From Massilia sp. PDC64 (GTDB lineage Bacteria; Pseudomonadota; Gammaproteobacteria; Burkholderiales; Burkholderiaceae_D), in NCBI RefSeq assembly GCF_900101265.1, contig NZ_FMZS01000011.1, positions 124,001-188,000 on the forward strand: a stretch of 64,000 bases of DNA. Direction: 5' to 3'. Made by a program: the position numbers and the translations under genes. The notes below the pieces were generated by a model. It had not been told where the DNA came from, ran no database searches, and saw only the letters and a list, made by a program, of their open reading frames with translations. Of the stretch, positions 49,714 to 58,102 are shown in pieces; position 1 is the stretch's first letter; the number at the start of each line of letters is the position of its first letter.

Positions 49714-51342
49714 GTGCAAACACCTAACGACGGCCTGGCCGCGGGCATCCTCGCCCCGGTCCACGACAGACAGGAACAACACGAACTGAAACGCACCCTG
49801 ACCTGGAAGGACGCCTTCTGGGTCACGAGCGGCGTGCCCGCGGGCGTGCTGTTCACCATCGGCGGCGTCTCGTCCACGATCGGCACGCCGGCGTGGATCA
49901 TCTGGATCGCCGCGATCCTCATCGGCTTCATCCAGAGCTTCGTGTACGCGGAGATCTCGACCCTGTACCCGAACAAGTCCGGCGGCGCGTCCGTGTACGG
50001 CGCGCTGGGGTGGGTCCGCTACAGCAAGATGGTGGCGCCCGTCTCCGTGTGGTGCAACTGGCTCGCGTGGTCGCCGATGCTGGCGATGGGCACGAGCCTC
50101 GCCGCCGGCTACATGCTCTCCAGCCTGTTCCCGGCCGACTCCATCATCAACACGTGGCACTGGACCTTGCTCGACCTGGGCTTCGTCGGCAAGAGCCTGA
50201 CGCTGCGCGTGAATTCGACGTTCATCCTCGCCACCGCATTCCTGCTCATCACGTTCAAGCTGCAGCACAGCGGCGCGAGCGCCGCGGCCACGACGCAGCG
50301 CATCCTCGGCATCGCGTCCCTGACGCCGCTCGTCGTCATCGCCCTCGTCCCGCTGATCACGGGCGACATGCCGTCCACGAACTTCCTGCCGCTGCTGCCG
50401 CTGACGCACGACGCCTCGGGCGCCGCGGTACTGGGCGGCTGGAACGCGGCCGGCATCTCGACCGCGATGGGCGCGATGTTCCTCGCCTGCTGGTCCACGT
50501 TCGGCTTCGAGACGGCCGTGTGCTACACCCGCGAATTCAAGGATCCGCAGAAGGACGTGTTCAAGGCGATCTTCTGGTCCGGCGTGCTGTGCCTGTTCAT
50601 GTTCATCGCCGTGCCGATCGCGTTCCAGGGTTCGCTGGGTCTCGCGGGCATGCTCAAGCCGGACATCATCGACGGCTCCGGCGTGGGCGCCGCGATGGCG
50701 CACTTCGTCGGCGGCGGCAAGCTGATGTTCAACGTCGTCGTCGTGATGCTCGTGCTGGCAATCCTGCTGATCGTGATGACGTCGATGATGGGCTCGTCGC
50801 GCACCCTGTACCAGGCGTCCGTCGACGGCTGGCTGCCCCGCTACCTGTCGCACGTGAACGAGCACGGCGCCCCGACCCGCGCCATGTGGACGGACCTGGG
50901 CTTCAACCTGATCCTGCTGCTGATGTCGGACTACATGGCGATCCTGTCCGTGTCGAACGTGTGCTACATGATCTTCGTGTTCCTGAACCTGCAGTCCGGC
51001 TGGATCCACCGCCTGGACCGCGCCGACTGGCCCCGTGCCTACAAGTGCAAGAACTGGCTGCTGGGCCTCGGCGCGCTGTGCGGCTACGTGGACCTCGTGT
51101 TCGTCGGCGCCGGCGCGAACTTCCAGGGCGAACACACGCTGCGCAACGGCCTGCTCACCGCGTTGCTGATCGTGCCCGTGTTCGTGTACCGCCACTACAT
51201 CCAGGACAAGGGGCGCTTCCCCGCGTCGATGGCGCGCGACATGGCGCTGCCCCATGCCCGTGCCGGCGTGCTGCCGTACGTGGCGCTGGCCGCCGCCGTC
51301 CTCGTCGTGTGGCTGTCCGCCCGCCTCACCGTGATCACCTGA
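49714..51342 (+). CDS. APC-superfamily amino acid/amine permease
   Basis: A 542-residue inner-membrane transporter with about twelve hydrophobic helices from residue 35 on. The first helix region carries GVPAGVLFTIGGVSSTIG, the usual glycine-rich APC entry. Quaternary amines are normally taken up by BCCT or ABC systems, so an APC carrier here is unusual and suggests a different or additional substrate. ACAAGGAG lies upstream of the start. It precedes the reductase gene by 12 bases. Confidence 0.88.
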   Translation: MQTPNDGLAAGILAPVHDRQEQHELKRTLTWKDAFWVTSGVPAGVLFTIGGVSSTIGTPAWIIWIAAILIGFIQSFVYAEISTLYPNKSGGASVYGALGWVRYSKMVAPVSVWCNWLAWSPMLAMGTSLAAGYMLSSLFPADSIINTWHWTLLDLGFVGKSLTLRVNSTFILATAFLLITFKLQHSGASAAATTQRILGIASLTPLVVIALVPLITGDMPSTNFLPLLPLTHDASGAAVLGGWNAAGISTAMGAMFLACWSTFGFETAVCYTREFKDPQKDVFKAIFWSGVLCLFMFIAVPIAFQGSLGLAGMLKPDIIDGSGVGAAMAHFVGGGKLMFNVVVVMLVLAILLIVMTSMMGSSRTLYQASVDGWLPRYLSHVNEHGAPTRAMWTDLGFNLILLLMSDYMAILSVSNVCYMIFVFLNLQSGWIHRLDRADWPRAYKCKNWLLGLGALCGYVDLVFVGAGANFQGEHTLRNGLLTALLIVPVFVYRHYIQDKGRFPASMARDMALPHARAGVLPYVALAAAVLVVWLSARLTVIT

Positions 51343-51354
51343 CAGGAGACCAAC

Positions 51355-52308
51355 ATGAACGACACGCTACGCGTGCGCGTCAGCCGCATCGAGCGGCTGG
51401 CCGACGGCATCAAGCGCTTCACCCTGCGCCGCAGCGACGGCCTGGACCTGCCTCCGTTCGACAGCGGCAGCCACGTCGTCGTGCACATGGACGGTGGCCG
51501 CATCCGCAACGCCTATTCGCTCACGAGCGACATCCGCAACCTGAGCGAATACCAGATCTGCGTGCGCAAGGAAGAGGCGTCGCGCGGCGGCTCGCGCTTC
51601 ATGCACGAGGACGTGCGCGAAGACGACGAGCTGCACATCGGCCCACCCGCCAACCTGTTCGGGCTGCATCCGGGCGAGGGAAAACACGTGCTGGTCGCGG
51701 GCGGCATCGGCATCACGCCGTTCCTTACGCACATCCAGGCCCTCGCGCGGCGCGGCGCGGCGTTCGAGCTGCACTACTGCTTCCGCAACCGGGCCGGCGC
51801 GGCCGCGCTGGACGTGCTCCCGGGGCTGCTCGGCTCCGATCGTCTGCGTTTATACGAAAGCGACGCGGGCACGCTGCTGGACGTGGCCGCGCTCGTGGCC
51901 AGCCAGCCGGCGGACGCGCACATCTACGTGTGCGGTCCGCAGCCGCTGAACGACGCCGTCGTGGCGGCGGCGCGGGCGGCCGGCTGGGACGCGGGCCGCA
52001 TCCACTTCGAGCAGTTCCGCAACGACGTGGATGCGACCGGCGGCGCGTTCGACGTCACGCTGAAGAAAAGCGGCAGGACGCTGCACGTGGGGCCCGACGA
52101 CACGCTGCTGCGCGTGATCGAGAAGGCGGGTATCAAGGTCGACTGCATGTGCCGCGAAGGAATCTGCGGGTCGTGCGAGACCGTGATCCTGGATGGCCAG
52201 GCCGATCATCGGGACAGCTACCTGTCCGATGACGAGAAGGCGGCGCAGAAGACGATGATGTTGTGCGTGTCGAGGTGTAAAGGTCCGCATCTCGTGTTGG
52301 ACCTGTAA
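51355..52308 (+). CDS. CntB/YeaX-like Rieske-oxygenase reductase
   Basis: A 317-residue electron-transfer protein. FMN-binding domain (about residues 1-100, RNAYSLTSD), NAD-binding domain with VAGGIGITPFL and VCGPQPL, and a C-terminal plant-type [2Fe-2S] domain with CMCREGICGSCETVILDG and a fourth Cys near 303. Size and order match CntB and YeaX, the partners of CntA and YeaW. It should supply electrons to the oxygenase encoded 6 kb upstream at the other end of the operon. ACAGGAG precedes the start. Confidence 0.9.
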   Translation: MNDTLRVRVSRIERLADGIKRFTLRRSDGLDLPPFDSGSHVVVHMDGGRIRNAYSLTSDIRNLSEYQICVRKEEASRGGSRFMHEDVREDDELHIGPPANLFGLHPGEGKHVLVAGGIGITPFLTHIQALARRGAAFELHYCFRNRAGAAALDVLPGLLGSDRLRLYESDAGTLLDVAALVASQPADAHIYVCGPQPLNDAVVAAARAAGWDAGRIHFEQFRNDVDATGGAFDVTLKKSGRTLHVGPDDTLLRVIEKAGIKVDCMCREGICGSCETVILDGQADHRDSYLSDDEKAAQKTMMLCVSRCKGPHLVLDL

Positions 52309-52331
52309 TGATCGCGACATATCAGATGGCA

Positions 52332-52369
52332 CGTAGCACCGCGTGGACGGCAAAGCCGTCCACCCTACG
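52332..52369. repeat. REP-like palindrome between convergent genes
   Basis: A 9-bp stem GTGGACGGC/GCCGTCCAC with an AAA loop (52343-52363), flanked by CGTAG and CTACG. GTAGGGTGGACGG-type palindromes are dispersed repeats in many proteobacteria. It contains the pncA stop codon and may act as a two-way terminator. Confidence 0.65.
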
Positions 52370-52970
52370 CCACCGATAACGCCACCATCCCGAACTCTCC
52401 CAGCCGCACCGGCACGGCCCCGCGCGCAACCATGCGGTCGAGCGCGCGGCGGCCGTCGCCCGGATTCACGTCGACGGCGCGCATCGCTTCCGGCACGATC
52501 AGGGTCGTGAAACCTTCTTCCAGCGCATCCGTGACGGTGTTCAGCACGCAGTAATCGGTGGCGATGCCCACCACCGTCACGCGCTCTACGCCCCGTGCCC
52601 GCAGCTGCGCCGCGAGGTCCGTGCCGCCGAACGCGGAATAGGCGTCCACCTGCGCCGTGTCGGCCTTCGAGATGACGACGGCATCGTCCGGCAGCGCCAG
52701 GTCTGCCGAAAACTCTGCGCCCGGCGTGCCGGCCACGCAGTGCGGCGGCCACGGTCCGCCCTGGGCCGCGAACGAGCAGTGGTCCTGCGGGTGCCAGTCG
52801 CGCGACGCGAAGATGGGCAGGCCCTGCGCCTGGTACAGCTCGATCAGGTGGTTGATGGGCGCGACCACTTCATGGCCGCCCGCCACCCCGAGCGCCCCGC
52901 CGGGCAGGAAATCGACCTGCATGTCGATGATCAAGAGGGCATCAAGCTTGTCGAGGTGGATCGCACTCAT
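52365..52970 (-). CDS. pncA: Nicotinamidase
   Basis: A 201-residue cysteine hydrolase that converts nicotinamide to nicotinate for NAD salvage. Catalytic triad Asp16 (IIDMQVDF), Lys102 (ISKADTAQVDAYSAF) and Cys141 (ATDYCV); metal site Asp58, His60 and His64 in RDWHPQDH. The length and motifs match PncA. AGGAGAACG lies upstream on the minus strand. It is convergent with the amine operon. Confidence 0.93.
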   Translation of the reverse strand: MSAIHLDKLDALLIIDMQVDFLPGGALGVAGGHEVVAPINHLIELYQAQGLPIFASRDWHPQDHCSFAAQGGPWPPHCVAGTPGAEFSADLALPDDAVVISKADTAQVDAYSAFGGTDLAAQLRARGVERVTVVGIATDYCVLNTVTDALEEGFTTLIVPEAMRAVDVNPGDGRRALDRMVARGAVPVRLGEFGMVALSVA

Positions 52971-53022
52971 ATCGTTCTCCTGGAAGCGGTCGCGGACCGC
53001 GATGCCCTATTGTCGCGCAAAC

Positions 53023-53382
53023 TCAATGGCGCGTCTCACGGGCGGCAATGGCGGCGGCGTGGGCCGGATCCGGATCGTGTCCGCCGTGCCGGTCGAGGAT
53101 CGCGGCGGCCCGCTCGGCCAGTGCGGCGTCGGCCGCGTTCACCGTGACCTGGCAGTCGCGCACGTCGTCCTGCGCCACCGGCGCGTACGTGTGCGAGTAT
53201 GCCGTCTTGCCCGTCACCGCGGGCGAGTCGCCGACAGTGAAATTGCCCTGCACGGGGCCGGTCTCGTCGATGCGGACGTCGATCGCGACGTCGTCGGCCG
53301 CAATGCCCGCGGCCAGCAGTTCCGCCCTTGCCTGTTCGGCGGCCGTCACGTGCTTGAAGGTGCGTACGATGGGTTGCTGCAT
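53023..53382 (-). CDS. Small stress-type hypothetical protein
   Basis: A 119-residue soluble protein that starts MQQPIVRTFKHVTAAEQARAEL, a ferredoxin-like pattern seen in proteins annotated as general-stress or heat-induced YflT-type. The rest has no catalytic motif. ATG 53382 is preferred because GGGAGG precedes it. Function unknown. Confidence 0.65.
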   Translation of the reverse strand: MQQPIVRTFKHVTAAEQARAELLAAGIAADDVAIDVRIDETGPVQGNFTVGDSPAVTGKTAYSHTYAPVAQDDVRDCQVTVNAADAALAERAAAILDRHGGHDPDPAHAAAIAARETRH

Positions 53383-53581
53383 GGTGTCCTCCCGCATGGT
53401 TCACTTGCAACCACCGTACCAGAATCCCGCGCCGCGCGGCGCCCGCCCCTCGCCGCAATTCCTGCAGGCTATTTTCCACCCGTGCGTCATCGTTCTCCCG
53501 ATTTAGTACAATCAGGCAACACCCAGCCGTTGCACCGTGCGTTATAACTTTTCAATAACACTAGCCCAAGAGAACAATAAA

Positions 53582-54751
53582 ATGAAAATTTCTGCCCGGA
53601 TTGCTTCTTCCCGCCCCCTCGCCACCACCGCCATGCATGGACGCGTGGAAACGCTGCGCAGCGAAGGCGAGTCCGTCATCGATTTCTCGATCGCCATCTC
53701 GCACTTCCCCGCGCCGCGGCCCGTGCTGGACGCGGTGGCGGCGGCCATCGAGCGCGAGCGCATCATGCCGTACACGAGCGTGGTCGGCGCGCTGGACGTG
53801 CGGACGCGGCTGGCGGCCAAGCTCAAGAAGGAAAACGGCATCGACGCGAGCACCGACGAGATCATCGTCACCAACGGCGCCAAGCAGGGCCTGTACGAAG
53901 CGCTGTATGCCCTGACCGACCCGTACGACACCGTCCTGATCTTCAAGCCGCACTGGCCGGCCTATGTTGCTACGTCACAACTCCTCGGGCTGCGGCCCAT
54001 CCTGGTCGATCTTCCTGAGGAAATCACGCCGGAACTGTTGGATGGCCTCGGCAAACCGGACATCGTCATCATCAATAACCCGCACAATCCCACCGGCAAG
54101 GTGTACACTCGCCGGGAACTGGAACACCTTCGTGCATGGGTGGAGCGCATCGGGGCCCGGGTGATCGTCGACGAAAGCTACGAACACCTGATTTTCGATG
54201 GCGGACACACCAGCCTGGCGGCCTTGTGCGACTGGCGGAACATCGGCGTGGTGACGCTGTTTTCGGCCTCGCAAAGCTATGCCATGATGGGCTGGCGGGT
54301 CGGTTTCGCGCTGGCGCCCGCCGAAGTGGTCAACGCGATGCAGACGCTGCAAGGCCCCATCACGGCAGCCGCGCCGCATTTGTCGCAGGTGGCCGCCGAT
54401 GTCGCTTTCGCGACCGGTGCGCCGCGCGCGATGATGGCGGACTACCGTGACCGGCGCGACCTGGCGGTGCGGCTGTTTGCCGAGGTCCCCTGGATCGTCA
54501 TGCACGCGCCGGCCTCCGGTCCGTACCTGTGGGGAGACGTGCGCAGCCTGACGCTGGACACGGTCGGCTTTGCCGAAGCGCTGCTCGAGGAAAAACGGGT
54601 GGCCGTCATGCCGGGCGAGGCGCTGGGCGTGCCCGGCTATATCCGACTCGGGTATATTTCGGACGACGTGGCGACCTTGCGCGAAGGCATCCGCAGGATC
54701 ATCGAATTTGGTAATGCGTTTGCTGCCCACAAGGCGGCAGATAGAAAATAG
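53582..54751 (+). CDS. Fold-type I aminotransferase homologue lacking the PLP lysine
   Basis: A 389-residue protein with clear class I/II aminotransferase features: TNGAKQGLYEAL, NNPHNPTGKVYT and DESYEHLIFDGG for PLP binding, and GYIRLGYIS with the substrate Arg. At the position of the Schiff-base lysine (usual pattern SK-x3-M-x-GWR-x-G), it reads SASQSYAMMGWRVG, with Gln231 (codon CAA). Transamination by the normal route should fail. Four bases later the hybrid-kinase gene starts, so the protein may bind a ligand and act in signalling, or be an inactive remnant. ATG 53582 is the start that begins the homologous region. Confidence 0.82.
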   Translation: MKISARIASSRPLATTAMHGRVETLRSEGESVIDFSIAISHFPAPRPVLDAVAAAIERERIMPYTSVVGALDVRTRLAAKLKKENGIDASTDEIIVTNGAKQGLYEALYALTDPYDTVLIFKPHWPAYVATSQLLGLRPILVDLPEEITPELLDGLGKPDIVIINNPHNPTGKVYTRRELEHLRAWVERIGARVIVDESYEHLIFDGGHTSLAALCDWRNIGVVTLFSASQSYAMMGWRVGFALAPAEVVNAMQTLQGPITAAAPHLSQVAADVAFATGAPRAMMADYRDRRDLAVRLFAEVPWIVMHAPASGPYLWGDVRSLTLDTVGFAEALLEEKRVAVMPGEALGVPGYIRLGYISDDVATLREGIRRIIEFGNAFAAHKAADRK

Positions 54752-54755
54752 ACAA

Positions 54756-56996
54756 ATGACATCTGGCTTGAGCCGCTTCCGGCTGAACAGCCTGCGCAGC
54801 CGGCTCATGTTGCTGGTTGCGCTGGCGATCACGCCATTGGCGGTGATGACGATCCTGTCCGGGATCCGCGAACGCGAACATGCCATCAAGGCATCGGAAG
54901 AAAACCTGCGCCGCCTGACGGGCATGGCGGCCGCCAACGAAGCCCAGTCGATCGAGGGTGCGCGCCAGATCCTCGTCGACCTGGCCAGCGTTCCGGACCT
55001 GATGGGCGACACGGCGAAATGCACGTCGCTGCTGTCCGACGTCCTCGACCGCAACGAGGGTTTCGTCAATTTCGGCCTCATCCAGCTCAACGGCGACGTC
55101 ACCTGCAGCGCCGTGCCCCTGCTCCACCCCGTCAACCTGGGCGACCGCAGCCATTTCCGCCGCGCCATCTCGGAACGCCGGTTCATTGCCGGCGACTACG
55201 TGTTCGGCCGCGTCATCAAGAAGCACACGATCAACCTCACCTACCCCGTCATCGACCGCAGCGGGAAAGTCCTGGCCGTCGTGTTCGCGGCGATGGACCT
55301 GGAGGGGCTCGACACCTTCATCAACGACATCAACCTGCCGCCCGGCTCCGTGCTGGCGACGGCCGATGCGCGCGGCACCATCATCTCGCGCCGCCCGGAT
55401 CCGGAACGCTTCTTCGGCACCAGGCTGTCGCCGGCGATGCAGGAAGCGATGGCCACGGCCGGCCAGCGCGCCGTCACGGTGCGCGGCGAGGACGGCATCG
55501 AGCGCCTGCACACGTTCGCGCGCGTGGGCGCCCCCGCGCTGACCGACTACACGGTCACGATCGGCATCCCCACCGAGACGATCCTGTCGGCCGCGCGCCA
55601 CGACCAGATGATGTCCCTGCTGGGCCTCGCCGCGACGACGCTGCTGGCCATGCTGGCCGCGTGGCTCGTGGGCGACGTCCTGATCGTCCAGCGCGTGCGC
55701 AAGCTGATGGGCACGGCCGAGCGCATCGCCGCCGGCGACCTGGAAGCGCGCTCCGGCATCGCCTACGGCCACGAGGAAATCGGCAACCTGGCGCAGGCCC
55801 TGGACCGCATGGCGGCCGCGCTGCAAAAGAAAGAGACGGCGCGCTCACTGGCCGAACGCGAACTGCGCGCCGCCGACCAGCGCAAGGACGAGTTCCTCGC
55901 GATGCTCGCGCACGAGCTGCGCAACCCGCTGGCGCCGATCAGCACGGGCGCCCACCTGCTCAAGCTGTTGCACTCCGATAACGCCCAGATCACCCAGACC
56001 TGTTCCATCATCGTGCGCCAGGTCGACCACATGACGAGCCTCGTCGACGACCTGCTCGACGTGTCGCGCGTGACGCGCGGCCTCGTGTCGCTGGCGACGC
56101 AGGTGCTGGACTTCAAGCGGGTCGTCGACGACGCGGCCGAGCAGATCCGCCCGCTGATCGCGGCGCGGCGCCACCGCGTCGTGATCGAGCTGCCGCCCGC
56201 GCCGGCCTACGTCAAGGGCGACCACAAGCGGCTCGTGCAGGTGTGCGCGAACCTGCTCAACAACGCGACCAAGTACACGCCGGAAGGCGGCACCATCCAC
56301 CTGCGCGTGGACGCGGACGGCAACGACTACGTGCTGACGGTGGCCGACGACGGCATCGGCATGGAACCCGCCCTCGTCGAGCGCGTGTTCGACCTGTTCA
56401 CCCAGGCCGAGCGCACGCCGGACCGCTCGCAGGGCGGCCTCGGTCTCGGCCTGGCGCTCGTGAAGAGCCTCGTCGAGCTGCACGGCGGCGAAGTGAAGGC
56501 GTACAGCCCCGGCCTGGGCAAGGGCTCGACGTTCACGGTGCGCCTGCCGCGCTACACGCAGGACGTCGTGCTGGCACCGGCGCCCGTCGTCGGCGACGAC
56601 GACCGCGACGGCGGCGTGCCGCTACGCATCCTGCTCGTGGACGACAACGTCGATGCCGTGCACACGCTGCAGCTGTTCCTGCGCTCCGGCGGGCACCGCG
56701 TGGAAGTCGCCTATTCCGCCACGGACGCGCTGGAACTGGCGAAATCCTTCGTGCCGGAAGTCTGCCTGCTCGACATCGGCCTGCCCGACTTCGACGGCAA
56801 CGAGCTGGCGCGGCGCCTGCGCCTGCTGCCGCAGGCGGCCGGCGCCACGCTGATCGCGATGACGGGATACGGCCGCCAGCAGGACCGCGACGCGTCGATG
56901 GCGGCCGGATTCGACCACTACCTCGTCAAGCCGGTGAACACGACGCAGCTGGCGGATATCCTCGCCGCCGCGGCGGAAGCCAACATCCGGCGCTAA
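54756..56996 (+). CDS. Membrane hybrid sensor histidine kinase with cache-like sensor and receiver
   Basis: A 746-residue kinase. Membrane helix about 17-37, periplasmic cache-like domain (38-283), second helix about 286-310, HAMP (about 311-362), HisKA with AMLAHELRNPL (His386), ATPase domain (NNATKYT, GLGLGLALV) and a C-terminal receiver with LLDIGLPDFDG (Asp673). No output domain is present, so a separate partner is needed. The gene begins four bases after the lysine-less aminotransferase gene, and both are probably one transcript. It converges with the creatininase-like gene. Confidence 0.9.
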   Translation: MTSGLSRFRLNSLRSRLMLLVALAITPLAVMTILSGIREREHAIKASEENLRRLTGMAAANEAQSIEGARQILVDLASVPDLMGDTAKCTSLLSDVLDRNEGFVNFGLIQLNGDVTCSAVPLLHPVNLGDRSHFRRAISERRFIAGDYVFGRVIKKHTINLTYPVIDRSGKVLAVVFAAMDLEGLDTFINDINLPPGSVLATADARGTIISRRPDPERFFGTRLSPAMQEAMATAGQRAVTVRGEDGIERLHTFARVGAPALTDYTVTIGIPTETILSAARHDQMMSLLGLAATTLLAMLAAWLVGDVLIVQRVRKLMGTAERIAAGDLEARSGIAYGHEEIGNLAQALDRMAAALQKKETARSLAERELRAADQRKDEFLAMLAHELRNPLAPISTGAHLLKLLHSDNAQITQTCSIIVRQVDHMTSLVDDLLDVSRVTRGLVSLATQVLDFKRVVDDAAEQIRPLIAARRHRVVIELPPAPAYVKGDHKRLVQVCANLLNNATKYTPEGGTIHLRVDADGNDYVLTVADDGIGMEPALVERVFDLFTQAERTPDRSQGGLGLGLALVKSLVELHGGEVKAYSPGLGKGSTFTVRLPRYTQDVVLAPAPVVGDDDRDGGVPLRILLVDDNVDAVHTLQLFLRSGGHRVEVAYSATDALELAKSFVPEVCLLDIGLPDFDGNELARRLRLLPQAAGATLIAMTGYGRQQDRDASMAAGFDHYLVKPVNTTQLADILAAAAEANIRR

Positions 56997-56999
56997 GCG

Positions 57000-57980
57000 T
57001 CATTTCGCGTGCCGCGCCAGCCAGGCGCGCTGCACGTCCCCAATCCGGTCCGCCTCCGCGCGCGTGCCCTTCTCGACGCCGTCGACGACGGGATCCCTGA
57101 ATGCCACGGCGGACAGGCGCGTCCACTGCGCCGGGTCCGCGCCGTCCAGCACCGCGAGTGCCACCTTGTTGAACTGGTCCGCGCGCTCGCGCATCTCGCG
57201 CGCGCCGAACGCGCTGGTCGCCAGGCGCGGCGAACCGATGTAGCCCTGCCAGCCGGGCGCGCGGGCGATGCGGGCCGCGTCCGCCGGCGCGTCCGCCGTG
57301 TTGGGCGACGCCGTCGCATACGCGGGCGACACGAGGTCGGGACGCAGGAACAGGATGCGGCTCGTCTCCGACATCCCCGCATGCACCTCGAATTGCCCCT
57401 CCTCCTTCACGACGGCCGCAGCGCGCCCTTTCGCCGATCCGGTGTCGCCCAGCAGCAGGCCTGGGAGGTTCAGCATCGTGCCGTGGTACGTGTCATGGAA
57501 GTAGTCGCCGGCCTGGTCCACCATCAGGTTGTGCAGCGGGGAGCCGTGGTTGTGCATGACGAAGATCCAGCGGAAGCCCTGCTCGCCCAGCGCGCTCGCG
57601 AGATCCATGAAGACGGCCCGCTCCGTCTCCGGCCGCACCGTGTACGAGCCGGGGAACACGTGGCGGCCCCCGAATACGTTGAAGCCGGACGCGCCGAGGG
57701 GAATCGTCGGGAACAGCAGCACCTTCCAGCCGGGCCGCGCGACGATCGCCTCGGCCAGCGCCTGCGTCCACCATTCGTTCATCAGGGTGTCCGTGCCCGT
57801 CGGCAGCAGCGGGCCGTGCTCCTCCAGGATGCCGCCCGTCAGGATCACGGCCGTGTGCGCGCGGTCCAACGCGCCGATCTGCCCCGCGTTCATCTCGGCC
57901 ACGCGGTAGACCTGCGCCGCGCAGGTGGTCGACAAGGCGGCCAGTCCGATGGCCAGCAAGGTGCGCAAGTTGCGTGTCAT
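57000..57980 (-). CDS. Exported creatininase-family protein
   Basis: A 326-residue protein with a signal peptide (about residues 1-22, TRNLRTLLAIGLAALSTT). The mature part has creatininase-fold metal motifs GGILEEHGPLLPTGTDT (Glu, His and Asp ligands) and HAGMSETSRILFL (Glu). Most family members are cytosolic amidohydrolases; export is unusual. Substrate unknown. ATG 57980 is chosen because GGGAG precedes it. It diverges from the PhoD gene. Confidence 0.85.
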   Translation of the reverse strand: MTRNLRTLLAIGLAALSTTCAAQVYRVAEMNAGQIGALDRAHTAVILTGGILEEHGPLLPTGTDTLMNEWWTQALAEAIVARPGWKVLLFPTIPLGASGFNVFGGRHVFPGSYTVRPETERAVFMDLASALGEQGFRWIFVMHNHGSPLHNLMVDQAGDYFHDTYHGTMLNLPGLLLGDTGSAKGRAAAVVKEEGQFEVHAGMSETSRILFLRPDLVSPAYATASPNTADAPADAARIARAPGWQGYIGSPRLATSAFGAREMRERADQFNKVALAVLDGADPAQWTRLSAVAFRDPVVDGVEKGTRAEADRIGDVQRAWLARHAK

Positions 57981-58102
57981 GGCGTCTCCCGGGTCGTCGT
58001 CAATACAGGCAAGCATACCTCAGCCGCGGGCCGTTGCGGCTGTCATCGCGGGGCAATATTCGGCGGCTATTCTCGGCGCATCCGTTTTAACAAGAGGACA
58101 AC

